In this document: positions 1 to 8,048 of the stretch, one piece after another
Numbering within the stretch: the stretch's first letter is position 1
Layout of the letters: each line of letters begins with the position of its first letter
NCBI GenBank assembly: GCA_027487485.1
Contig: JAIYDN010000052.1
Span: 299,980 to 363,979, forward strand
Source: Planctomycetaceae bacterium
GTDB taxonomy: Bacteria > Planctomycetota > Planctomycetia > Pirellulales > Pirellulaceae
DNA: 64,000 nucleotides
Direction: 5' to 3'
Notes under the pieces: model-generated
The model's database searches: none
Told to the model about the DNA's origin: nothing
Seen by the model: the letters and a program-made list of their open reading frames with translations, nothing else
Made by a program: the position numbers and the translations under genes

Positions 1-1266
1 ATTGCGGTCAGCATGCTGATGGCGTTCATGCTGTATTTAGACCGAGTCTGCATGGGAGAGATCGTGAAAAGCGAGTCCTTCAAGGCTGACTTTAGCGCAC
101 CCAAAGAAGAAATTGGGAAAGTGCTTGGGGCCTTCTTCTTTACGTACGCCTTGCTTCAGATTCCAGCAGGATGGGCCAGCGACCGATTCGGAGCGCGTAA
201 AATGCTCACGATCTATATCTTGCTATGGTCCCTAGTCACTGGTTTAACAGGCTGCGTTGCCTCGCTTTCTGGGATTATGTTTGCAAGATTAGCATTCGGA
301 TTAGCTCAAGCCGGGGCGTATCCAACCTCCGGTGGAGTGATTCGCCGTTGGTTCCCCTTGCATCGACGAGGGATCGCCAGCGCCTTTGTCAGTTTTGGTG
401 GTCGGTTGGGGGGAACGCTCGCTCCCTTCATTACGATGCTCCTGATATTTCAGTTAGGCAGTTGGCGCAGCGTGCTGATCGCTTATGCGGTCTTAGGAAT
501 TGGAACTGCTTTGGCCTATTGGTGGGTTGTTCGCGACAAACCCGCATTGCATTCAGGCGTGAACCAACAGGAACGCGATCTGATCGGTATTCCACCTGAC
601 GATCGCCAAGCTCGAGCCCGCGATATCGTGCCCATGCTTGTTGCTTGCAGTTCAAGCCCATCTCTGTGGATGAACTCACTCAATCAGTTTTGCGTGAATG
701 TAGGCTGGGCATTCTTGATCAATTGGCTGCCCACTTACATTGCCGAAAGTGGCCAGGTCAGCGTTGCCGTGGGGGCGGTCATGGTTTCCTGCGTGCTGGC
801 CTGCGGGCTGCCTGGGCAATTGATAGGCGGCTGGGCAAGTGATCGATCCGTTGCGTTGCTAGGATTGCGATGGGGACGCTCCGTTCCACTGGCATGTTCT
901 ACCGCCTTAGCGAGCGTTGCATATATCCTGTGCCCAACCTTTAGTTCCGTTTGGCTGGTGGTTGCTTGCTGTGCGATGGTATCTTTGATGACGGATGTAG
1001 GAAATCCTTCCAATTGGGCCTTCATTCAAGATGTTGGGGGAAGAAACACCTCGGCCATCTACGGGTGGGCAAACATGTGGGGTAATTTTGGCGCAGCTTT
1101 TAGCGCCGTGATGGTCCCACCTCTGTTGAAATGGGGTGAAGCAACTGGGAGCGGGCGGATGTTCGTGTTTGCCGCCTGCTCTTTGGCATTTTTGATCGCG
1201 TCACTTGCCGCGTTGGGCATGAACGCGACCAAGCTGGTACAGAAAGTTGAACCCGCGGCGAGCTAG
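1..1266 (+). CDS. MFS transporter, 5' end cut by the window
   Basis: Inner-membrane major facilitator superfamily permease; substrate unknown. The frame is open back to base 1, with four further codons before the first visible ATG at base 13, so the true start probably lies outside. The protein begins inside the first membrane helix (AFMLYLDRVCMGE), a position typical of the anion:cation symporter branch of the family. The signature loop between helices 2 and 3 is present as GWASDRFGARK, and the related GGWASDR loop repeats in the second half near residue 270, the usual duplicated six-helix arrangement. About eleven or twelve hydrophobic segments remain. It sits tail to tail with the minus-strand hydrolase downstream. 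Sugar acids or other organic anions are plausible substrates from the subfamily resemblance, but that is inference. Confidence 0.85.
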   Translation: MAVSMLMAFMLYLDRVCMGEIVKSESFKADFSAPKEEIGKVLGAFFFTYALLQIPAGWASDRFGARKMLTIYILLWSLVTGLTGCVASLSGIMFARLAFGLAQAGAYPTSGGVIRRWFPLHRRGIASAFVSFGGRLGGTLAPFITMLLIFQLGSWRSVLIAYAVLGIGTALAYWWVVRDKPALHSGVNQQERDLIGIPPDDRQARARDIVPMLVACSSSPSLWMNSLNQFCVNVGWAFLINWLPTYIAESGQVSVAVGAVMVSCVLACGLPGQLIGGWASDRSVALLGLRWGRSVPLACSTALASVAYILCPTFSSVWLVVACCAMVSLMTDVGNPSNWAFIQDVGGRNTSAIYGWANMWGNFGAAFSAVMVPPLLKWGEATGSGRMFVFAACSLAFLIASLAALGMNATKLVQKVEPAAS

Positions 1267-1308
1267 ATTTTGAATGCCGAGTATCCAAGTCCCAGCTTTT
1301 TCTAAGCT

Positions 1309-2169
1309 CTATTCTTTGGTGGGAGATAGCTTACTGTCGAACCACTCGACCATCTCCTTTGCCAATCTCGCATTGCCGGCCGCATCAAATCCATGAGCGG
1401 CTCCTTCAATGACAACCAGTTTGCTGTCGACCTCGGCGGATTGAAATGCTTCATCGATCTTTTCGCTATGCCAAAGAGGAACCAATTCATCTTTGTCACC
1501 ATGAACAAGAAGAGTGGGAGCATCGTCCTTGGATACCAACTTCAAGGGCGAGACTGCGCCTGCCTTAACGGGATCGAATCGTAGAGCAGGAAACTCCTGT
1601 CGGCGCGGGCTCTTCAAATCAACGTAAGGTTCTAAATCAGTGGGCGGGAAAACAGCGACAACAGCAGCCACGCGAGCGACGGGCGAGTCGCCTTGTTTGG
1701 CGCCGCCCGCAGTCCCGAGCATCAAAGACAAATGCCCGCCAGCGCTGAATCCGAACACGCCGAGACGGTCTTTGTCGATCTTCCACTGAGAGGCATTGTC
1801 TGCGATGTAGGTCAATGCCAGTTGAACGTCCGCCACACACTCGGGGACGACGTATCTAGGGCTACTGCCGTGTCGAACAGCGATCACGGTGTAGCCGCTC
1901 TTGAGCAACGGTGTAAACAGTGGCGTTAGGTTTTTCGGTTCGGTCCAAGTGGATACCCAGCCTCCGCTGACCATGAACAGAACCCCAACGCCATTCGGCT
2001 TTTCATTTGGCTGGAAGACATCAAAGGTCAAAGCCATTCCATCCTTATGTCCGTAAACGACATCTGGCGTAATCGCAATATCCGAACTCTGTGCTTCCGA
2101 CTTCTGAGCGTTCAAAAGCAAAAGAACAAGCGCAACCGCAACGGAAACCTTAAGACTATTTTTTGTCAT
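1309..2169 (-). CDS. Secreted alpha/beta hydrolase, esterase/lipase-like
   Basis: Serine hydrolase of the BD-FAE / hormone-sensitive-lipase-like group, probably exported. Starting at the ATG at 2169 gives a clean signal peptide (lysine followed by a hydrophobic stretch AVALVLLLL and a cut near SEAQ); the longer frame beginning at 2199 would add ten residues in front of it, so the shorter start is preferred. The nucleophile elbow is GFSAGG near residue 142, the oxyanion loop is SGGW near residue 70, the catalytic Asp is probably in HGDKDELVP, and the His is in GAAHGF close to the C-terminus. A complete triad suggests an active enzyme. The natural ester is unknown. It is the next gene downstream of the aldolase on the same strand, but about 220 bases and a hairpin separate them, so it is probably independently transcribed. 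Confidence 0.82.
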   Translation of the reverse strand: MTKNSLKVSVAVALVLLLLNAQKSEAQSSDIAITPDVVYGHKDGMALTFDVFQPNEKPNGVGVLFMVSGGWVSTWTEPKNLTPLFTPLLKSGYTVIAVRHGSSPRYVVPECVADVQLALTYIADNASQWKIDKDRLGVFGFSAGGHLSLMLGTAGGAKQGDSPVARVAAVVAVFPPTDLEPYVDLKSPRRQEFPALRFDPVKAGAVSPLKLVSKDDAPTLLVHGDKDELVPLWHSEKIDEAFQSAEVDSKLVVIEGAAHGFDAAGNARLAKEMVEWFDSKLSPTKE

Positions 2170-2246
2170 ACATCTACCAAATAAAAAGAGTGCAGCCATC
2201 CAACTAGCATTCCAGTATAACGGATCTAAACGCCGCTGCCCCTCAC

Positions 2247-2275
2247 CGGTGTGATCGATTCACGGTGTGATCGAT
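2247..2275. repeat. Two direct copies of a 13-base motif
   Basis: CGGTGTGATCGAT occurs at 2247-2259 and again at 2263-2275, a 16-base period. The pair lies 78-106 bases upstream of the hydrolase start at 2169, where a tandem regulator-binding site would be reasonable. A chance duplication cannot be excluded. Confidence 0.4.
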
Positions 2276-2328
2276 AGGGAACGCTAGTCCAGAAAAGATG
2301 CCCTAGCACTTTGGATCGTGAGAGAATT

Positions 2329-2358
2329 GGTGCGCTAACACTACAGGGTTAGCGCACC
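2329..2358 (-). terminator. Perfect hairpin downstream of the aldolase gene
   Basis: GGTGCGCTAAC (2329-2339) and GTTAGCGCACC (2348-2358) form a perfect 11-bp stem with an 8-base loop, starting 36 bases after the aldolase stop codon on the minus strand. No uridine run follows on either strand, so it is at best a weak intrinsic terminator. It may instead stabilise the 3' end of the message. Confidence 0.45.
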
Positions 2359-2393
2359 TCAGCATGAAGAAAATTGAGAGCTTTGCTTTTTAA

Positions 2394-3395
2394 TTACTTG
2401 ATCTTGCTTGCGTTGCCGGCTTGGCCGAACGAAATCATGCGTGCCTTGCACACTTCCTTCATGGCGGTCCGAGCTGGTTTCAAGTAATCGCGTGGATCAA
2501 ATTTGTCTGGATGTTCGGCAAGAACCTTACGAATAGCTCCCGTGATGGCCATGCGGCAATCGGTATCGACGTTGATCTTACGAACACCGCTCTTGATCCC
2601 ACGTTGAATTTCTTCGACGGGCACGCCCCATGTTTGCTTCATCTGACCACCATATTGGTTGATGATATCTTGCAATTCTTGTGGAACGCTGCTGCTGCCG
2701 TGCATCACAAGGTGCGTGTTGGGAATCAATTTGTGAATTGCTTCGATTCGTGACATGGCAAGCACTTCGCCGTCAGGCTTGCGAGTGAACTTGTAGGCTC
2801 CGTGACTTGTTCCAATGGCCACCGCCAACGCATCAACGTTGGTTTCAGCCACAAACCTTGCGGCTTCATCTGGATCGGTGAGAAGCTGATCGTGGCTCAA
2901 CACGCCTTCGGCACCATGTCCATCTTCCGCTTCTCCTCCGCCTGTTTCTAAAGAACCGAGGCATCCCAATTCCCCTTCCACGGAGACGTTCCTGGCATGC
3001 GCCAACTTAACGACTTCCTTGGTGACGGCCACGTTGTAATCATAAGACGCAGGGGTCTTGCCGTCTTCTTGCAAGGAGCCGTCCATCATGACGGAAGTAA
3101 AACCATTTTCGATGGCGGACAAACAAGTCTTTGGCGAATTGCCGTGATCTTGGTGCATGACGATTGGAATCTGAGGGTACAATTCCACGGCCGCTAGCAT
3201 CAGGTGACGCAGGAATGCATCCTGGGAATAAGATCGAGCGCCTCTCGAAGCTTGAATGATCACGGGCGAATCGGTTTCTTGAGCCGCTTCCATAATCGAT
3301 TGGATCTGCTCCATGTTGTTGACGTTGAAGGCAGCTACACCGTAGCCGTTCTCGGCTGCGTGATCGAGTACTTTGCGAAGCGGAACCAAGGCCAT
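2394..3395 (-). CDS. fba: Class II fructose-bisphosphate aldolase, Calvin-cycle subtype
   Basis: Zinc-dependent aldolase that interconverts fructose 1,6-bisphosphate with dihydroxyacetone phosphate and glyceraldehyde 3-phosphate in glycolysis and gluconeogenesis; cytoplasmic. The start at 3395 ([17 protein letters not shown]) is preferred over the ATG at 3467 because it matches the family N-terminus and has a GGAGAG ribosome site at 3403-3408, seven bases away. The resulting 333 residues fit the family. Visible hallmarks are the zinc-ligand segment HQDHG, the [12 protein letters not shown] segment, MHGSSSVP, and the C-terminal pattern [12 protein letters not shown] followed by a tail ending QAGNASKIK, which is characteristic of the Calvin-cycle subtype. 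The gene stands alone and is divergent from the next plus-strand gene. Confidence 0.95.
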   Translation of the reverse strand: MALVPLRKVLDHAAENGYGVAAFNVNNMEQIQSIMEAAQETDSPVIIQASRGARSYSQDAFLRHLMLAAVELYPQIPIVMHQDHGNSPKTCLSAIENGFTSVMMDGSLQEDGKTPASYDYNVAVTKEVVKLAHARNVSVEGELGCLGSLETGGGEAEDGHGAEGVLSHDQLLTDPDEAARFVAETNVDALAVAIGTSHGAYKFTRKPDGEVLAMSRIEAIHKLIPNTHLVMHGSSSVPQELQDIINQYGGQMKQTWGVPVEEIQRGIKSGVRKINVDTDCRMAITGAIRKVLAEHPDKFDPRDYLKPARTAMKEVCKARMISFGQAGNASKIK

Positions 3396-3541
3396 GTGAG
3401 AGCTCTCCGAGAGGATGAATGGATGTTCAAATCTATAAAACGATCCGGGTTGTCGTGGTGAACTCAACTCGAATCGCTTAGGATTATGTTCGATTTACCA
3501 CGAGAAACAATCCGTAATCCCTTTTCACATCATCGGCATTC

Positions 3542-4063
3542 ATGGAATCCGACTTTTCAAAACCGATTCGTAACGTGTCCAAAATGCAGCCGCTCGACAA
3601 TTACCTGAGTGGTAGTTGGGATGCGCTCGGATCCGGTGCGCCAGTGCTAGTGGCACTCGCGCAACTTAGTGCTGAGGCTATGGTTACTTTAGACGCCGCA
3701 AGCCACGTATCAGCAGATCTGCTTATGCCAGAATCCAAGGCGATTCTTTACGCAGCCAAGGATCGAGGCGTCATCGAACTCAAGGGAGTGAATGCCGCGT
3801 TCGAAGCTCCCTCCCGGATGCTTGCGGTCTATGTCGAACTGGACGAAGTGCAAACGATCGCGTTTCGCGACCCCAACCATCCTGAAACCACGGTGCGATT
3901 TTTAGAAGGTTTTCGTGCTTTGTGCAAAAATGGGCTCGTAATGCACCATATTCATCGCGACTTCTCACTGACAAGTCGGGGCTTCGAATTAGCTCGCACT
4001 CTAACACTTGACGAGGTAAAACCGTGGCTGAACAAAGGCACCGAGTTTGGCTTGCACGACTAG
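3542..4063 (+). CDS. Unknown protein, 173 aa
   Basis: I do not recognise this family. The product is soluble, with no signal peptide or membrane segment. Its N-terminal half has an alanine- and leucine-rich helical stretch (residues 35-55); the C-terminal half has FRALCKNGLVMHHIHRDFSLTSRGFELA, which has the look of a winged-helix or recognition-helix segment. A regulatory or adaptor role is possible, but that is only an impression. The stop codon lies 40 bases inside the following DUF1571 gene, so the two are probably translationally coupled. An internal ATG at residue 15 is an alternative start; no good ribosome site decides between them. Confidence 0.6.
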   Translation: MESDFSKPIRNVSKMQPLDNYLSGSWDALGSGAPVLVALAQLSAEAMVTLDAASHVSADLLMPESKAILYAAKDRGVIELKGVNAAFEAPSRMLAVYVELDEVQTIAFRDPNHPETTVRFLEGFRALCKNGLVMHHIHRDFSLTSRGFELARTLTLDEVKPWLNKGTEFGLHD

Positions 4064-4959
4064 CGATTGGATCGGGCATTTTTTTGGCTTTGGCCACCTG
4101 CGCTGCGTGGGTCGTTTGGAATCAAATGACCGGCGAAGATTCGCTTTCCGAGTTAGCGGTCACCGGAGAAAACAAAGCAACACCCCCAGCCTTGCGGGAC
4201 CAACCACTGTCTGTCGATGTGGCTGCGCATGCCTTGGATCCATTGCTCGAATTAGCAAGGCGTGCATTGGCCAACCATGTTCAAGAGCATCGCGACTATA
4301 CCGCCGACTTGGTCAAGCAGGAACGCATCGGGAAGACTCTCTATCCACCCTCAACCATGGCCATGAAACTTAGGTACACCCCTAGCGAGTCCGGGGAAGC
4401 ACGCAAAGTTTCTGTTTATCTCAAGACTACCGCACCCAAGTCGCAAGCAGGTCGGGAAGTTTTGTGGATTCAAGACCAGAATGGCAACAAACTCAAGGCA
4501 CATGAAGCTGGTTTGTTTGGATTGGTCAGTGTTGATCTATTGCCTCAAAGCAGGCTTGCCATGGCAGGCAACCGATACCCCATCACGGAAATCGGAATTG
4601 AAAAGCTCCTGAGAAAGCTCATAGAACGAGGTGAGCTTGATAAGTCACTGGGGCCTGCGGAGGTCCGAATCCGCGAAAATGTGGAATTGGATCAAGTACC
4701 TTGCAAGCTACTCGAGGTGATTCATCAAGAACCGTTCGTCGAGATCGATGGTAAGAAAGTTGGTTTCGAATTCTATCTCGCTCAAATCTACATGGACGAG
4801 GAGCGACTTGTTCCGATCAAGTACGCGAGCTTTACATGGCCAAAAGCAGAAGGCCAAGACCCCGAATTGCTAGAGTCCTACACGTACGAGAACCTCAAGT
4901 TCAACGTCGGTATCACCGACGCTGATTTCGATCCGGAAAATCCAGGGTATAAGTTTTGA
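4024..4959 (+). CDS. DUF1571 family protein, membrane-anchored and exported
   Basis: Planctomycete-type DUF1571 protein of unknown biochemical function. The start codon is GTG at 4024. It is chosen because the next in-frame ATG (residue 36) would remove the N-terminal hydrophobic segment IGSGIFLALATCAAWVVW, which anchors or exports the protein. The DUF1571 region follows from about residue 75 to the end, with the pattern HRDYTADLVKQERIG, a Lys- and Arg-rich beta region, and a closing segment YTYENLKFNVGITDADFDPENPGYKF-like in character that resembles outer-membrane lipoprotein-sorting folds (LolA-like half barrels). It overlaps the preceding gene by 40 bases in another frame. Confidence 0.75.
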   Translation: MAEQRHRVWLARLAIGSGIFLALATCAAWVVWNQMTGEDSLSELAVTGENKATPPALRDQPLSVDVAAHALDPLLELARRALANHVQEHRDYTADLVKQERIGKTLYPPSTMAMKLRYTPSESGEARKVSVYLKTTAPKSQAGREVLWIQDQNGNKLKAHEAGLFGLVSVDLLPQSRLAMAGNRYPITEIGIEKLLRKLIERGELDKSLGPAEVRIRENVELDQVPCKLLEVIHQEPFVEIDGKKVGFEFYLAQIYMDEERLVPIKYASFTWPKAEGQDPELLESYTYENLKFNVGITDADFDPENPGYKF

Positions 4960-5013
4960 GTTTCTGCTAGTCGCTTCCTTTGACCATCATTGGTAAGAGT
5001 CTCAACAGCGGCA

Positions 5014-6204
5014 TCAATCGATTTGACCGCGGTTGAAGGCGTCCGCAATGCTCTCATCCTGACCGACGACCCAACGTCGACTTTCCGTTTCAAACTCAAC
5101 GTAATTCAGGCCGATATCGATCACTTTTCCTTCGATACCGCCAAGTTTCAGCTGGTCACCTTTGTGCAAGTAAAACTTCTTGTCGTCGGTCTTCGAATGC
5201 ACCCACGCTTCGGGACCATTTTTGCCAACGAGCAAGGCAGTTACTACCGATTGCGACGCGACATCAAACTTGACGGGCTCCTTGGCAGGTGGCGGTGGCT
5301 CTTTGACATTGATGGTCAAAAGCTGTGTGGAAGATTTAGGTGGCAACCCTGAATCCGTTGCTTTCAAGTTCACCTTGAATTCACCCAGTTCGTTCGAGCT
5401 CCAAGTGAGTTTGCCGGTATCAGGATCTACGGCTAAACCTTTGGGCGCATCCCCGACTACTTCGTATTTGACTTTATGGGTTGCATCGGGATCTTTCGCT
5501 TCGACCGTATGGTCGAGAGGCAAACCGATTTTGGCTTCCACTACTTTGGTCGGCTCAAGCTTGGGAGGTTGGTTCATGGGCGAAAACATGTTTCGCTCAA
5601 CAATGGTTTTTTTGTACTCTTCCAAGGACTTCACAATACGGGCCGATGGTTGCTGAGGAGATGGTTGCTTCTCTTTGGCATTGCCTAATGCAAGAGCCTC
5701 GCAGTCCATGGAGATTGCCAATTGATCTGGTTGCCCTGTTACGGGAGACAGATTGAAGCGAGTGATTCGGTGCAAATAATCCTTGGTGTAGAAATCATGC
5801 AGCAGCTTCGTGGCGTTCTCGATCGTTCCCGAACCGCTTAATTGAAACTTAAACAGATGATAGGCTCCATCGCGATCCTTCTGATCACCTACCAAACTAG
5901 GAGTTGGCTCGCGCAAGTTTGCAGACTCGCCCAAGTCAATCAACCATTCCATGTAGTCAGCGCGTGCTTTCTCTTCAAGCTTTGGCAATGAACGCCCTAC
6001 GACAGCCACTAACTTCTGACTTGCAATCACACCTGCAGTGATCTGCAGATCTTGATCCTGCTTCTTCTTGTTCAGCTCGTCGATTTTTTGAAGCTTATCC
6101 GAGTAGCCTTTCTGAACCGAGTTGACGACATACTGGCCGACAAACAGCGATGCGACTAACCCGACACCGATTGCTAGATATTTTTCTCGTTGATTCATGG
6201 CCAT
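5014..6204 (-). CDS. PilO/PilP-like inner-membrane assembly protein with a cadherin-like insert
   Basis: Last gene of the secretion operon, 396 residues. A short cytoplasmic N-terminus is followed by one membrane helix (residues 10-28), a coiled coil (30-50), and a PilO-like alpha/beta region to about 170. Then comes the motif RNMFSP at 204-209, which marks the entry to periplasmic GspC/PilP domains, an immunoglobulin/cadherin-like domain (about 221-300, with AVDPDTGKLTW), a proline-rich linker, and a C-terminal beta domain (313-380) like the GspC homology region or PilP. In known systems these parts are separate proteins that link the inner-membrane platform to the secretin. The start lies two bases after the stop of the PilM/PilN-like gene, with AGGAG ten bases upstream. 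Domain assignments are by pattern only. Confidence 0.7.
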   Translation of the reverse strand: MAMNQREKYLAIGVGLVASLFVGQYVVNSVQKGYSDKLQKIDELNKKKQDQDLQITAGVIASQKLVAVVGRSLPKLEEKARADYMEWLIDLGESANLREPTPSLVGDQKDRDGAYHLFKFQLSGSGTIENATKLLHDFYTKDYLHRITRFNLSPVTGQPDQLAISMDCEALALGNAKEKQPSPQQPSARIVKSLEEYKKTIVERNMFSPMNQPPKLEPTKVVEAKIGLPLDHTVEAKDPDATHKVKYEVVGDAPKGLAVDPDTGKLTWSSNELGEFKVNLKATDSGLPPKSSTQLLTINVKEPPPPAKEPVKFDVASQSVVTALLVGKNGPEAWVHSKTDDKKFYLHKGDQLKLGGIEGKVIDIGLNYVEFETESRRWVVGQDESIADAFNRGQID

Positions 6205-6206
6205 GA

Positions 6207-8042
6207 TTACTTTGCTCCTCCTGTGGTTGCAGGTTCAGCAGGTACAGGTTCAGACGGTGCTGGTTCAGACGGTACTGGAGCTGGTGCCGGTGCTGGTACT
6301 GTTGATGCTGGTTCAGTTGCCGCCGGCTCAGTTGCCGCCGGCTCAGATGGTTTTGGTTCAGGTGTAGCCGCTGGTTCCGATGAACCCGCTGTCGGTGGAG
6401 CGGGTTCTGCAGGAAGCGCTGGACTGGTGGAGTCTGTTGCAGGTTGCGGCGGCTCTGCCGAAGGAGTTCCGGGGGCTGCGATTGGCTCGGGTGGCACTGT
6501 GTTTGGCACGGGTGATACTGGGCTTGGCTCTGGCTCCTTAACTGGAGCTTTGGCTTTCGGCGTTCTGCGAGGGTCGGTAACCTTCGCCGCTCCGAGCTTG
6601 ATGTTCAGGTCGGCAGCGACAGGAAAAGCCCCTGATTTGTCTGGGCTGCTTCCAACCTTATTTCCCCGAACCGTGTGATTCGCATCGCGAAACGCGGCTT
6701 GAAGATCCGGAACATCTTCTTGTTCTTTGGTTAAGAACTTGGTGGAGATCATGGCGGAATTGCTGCGTGTATCGGTGACGAACGTGGTCACTCCGAAAAT
6801 GGCCTTCTCGCCAGTGGACGCATGGGCCGACAGGTATTCGAGTTCATCCAACCAAGAATGGTCACCTTCCAAGAAGGATTCGACTTTTTTCCAATCGGAA
6901 AGTTTCTTCGAGGCGATTTTCAGCGAGTCAACATTCTTGGCCAGTTCGCCATTGAGTTGGGAGATCTCAGAGTCTAAGGCAGAATGCTTCATCCAATGCC
7001 AACCGTACCCGCATCCTAACAGGACTGCTGCTGCGGTTCCTGCGAGCGCGTAGCGAGCCAATGGGCTCTTCGCCTCCACTTTTTTCCGAGGATTGGAAAA
7101 GTCGATGATTCGATCGGATGCTTGAGTCGCAATCAAACCGCCGATCGACGAAGCGAACTTGCCTAGGATCGCCTCGGTGCCGTTGGCGGCTTCCAGTCGA
7201 ACCGCTTTCGATGCATCAAGCAGATCAAACGGGTCGATGGATTCGACCGGTTGTCCCAAAGATGCTGTCAACGTAGCGCACATTTCGCTTCGATGCGATT
7301 GGCTTCCCCAGACCCGAACATGCTCCACTTTCAAATCAGTACGCTGCGAAGAGGCTGCAATGATCGTTCGCTTGATTTCTCCTTGAAGCGTCTGCAAGTT
7401 GGCTGGCGAATCGGCCGGATGCGAAAAGCGAACGTTGCGCATAAACACAACTTGGCCTTGATCCAAGACCGCCATGTCCGCTTCGTCGCGAAACATTTCG
7501 ACCAACAAAACGGTCGAATTCGCTAGTTGCGGTTGCTTGAGAGCTGCCAACATGGCCGATGCCATCGGGCGGAGGACAATATGAGTCAACGTCAACCCGA
7601 GCGACTCTGTCACACGGCTCAGACGCTCCACCGTGGCTGGGTTGATCGATGCCGCCAAGCAATCGGTCATGTTCTCTTGCTGCGATGGCAAAACCACGAA
7701 GTCAATCGGCCAATGATCTCCAACGTTTGCGAATTGTCGCAATGCTGCAAAGCGAACCATATCGGGAAGTTCGTTCTTGTCGGTGGTTGGCAAGGTCAGC
7801 GATCGAAGCTCGATAGTACCTCGGCCAACGCAGAAAACGACGTTCCCCGATTTGACTCCGATTCCCTTGAGAAGAGTTTGAACCGCTTCTAGAGTCTTGG
7901 GACTATTGAGCGGATCTTCGTTCGGAGCAAGCGAAAGCGGACCGCTGACGACGTGCTCTAGAGTTAGCCCTGTGAGGCCGCTCGAGCCAACCGCAATACG
8001 GACTTCGTTCGAGTCACATTCGATGGATACTAGTCGGGACAT
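6207..8042 (-). CDS. PilM-PilN/GspL-like fusion with a Pro/Ala/Glu-rich tail
   Basis: 611-residue protein, probably the cytoplasmic and inner-membrane scaffold of the secretion machine. Residues 1-315 resemble the actin-like ATPase fold of PilM or cytoplasmic GspL (start MSRLVSIECDSNEVRIAVG and a second lobe around LVEMFRDEADMAVLDQGQ). A single membrane helix follows (328-350), then a coiled coil and a PilN-like periplasmic region to about 490. The last 120 residues are low-complexity, built from Pro, Ala, Glu, Ser and Thr with repeats such as EPAATEPAATEPA, likely a flexible periplasmic linker. PilM and PilN are normally separate proteins; GspL is the natural single-chain equivalent. The gene starts six bases after the gspK stop and ends two bases before the next start. 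Confidence 0.75.
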   Translation of the reverse strand: MSRLVSIECDSNEVRIAVGSSGLTGLTLEHVVSGPLSLAPNEDPLNSPKTLEAVQTLLKGIGVKSGNVVFCVGRGTIELRSLTLPTTDKNELPDMVRFAALRQFANVGDHWPIDFVVLPSQQENMTDCLAASINPATVERLSRVTESLGLTLTHIVLRPMASAMLAALKQPQLANSTVLLVEMFRDEADMAVLDQGQVVFMRNVRFSHPADSPANLQTLQGEIKRTIIAASSQRTDLKVEHVRVWGSQSHRSEMCATLTASLGQPVESIDPFDLLDASKAVRLEAANGTEAILGKFASSIGGLIATQASDRIIDFSNPRKKVEAKSPLARYALAGTAAAVLLGCGYGWHWMKHSALDSEISQLNGELAKNVDSLKIASKKLSDWKKVESFLEGDHSWLDELEYLSAHASTGEKAIFGVTTFVTDTRSNSAMISTKFLTKEQEDVPDLQAAFRDANHTVRGNKVGSSPDKSGAFPVAADLNIKLGAAKVTDPRRTPKAKAPVKEPEPSPVSPVPNTVPPEPIAAPGTPSAEPPQPATDSTSPALPAEPAPPTAGSSEPAATPEPKPSEPAATEPAATEPASTVPAPAPAPVPSEPAPSEPVPAEPATTGGAK

Positions 8043-8048
8043 GAATAC

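Noticed and set aside
6190..6678. Gly/Ala/Ser-rich plus-strand open frame
   Set aside because: It is an antisense shadow of the Pro/Ala/Glu-rich tail of the PilM/PilN-like gene.
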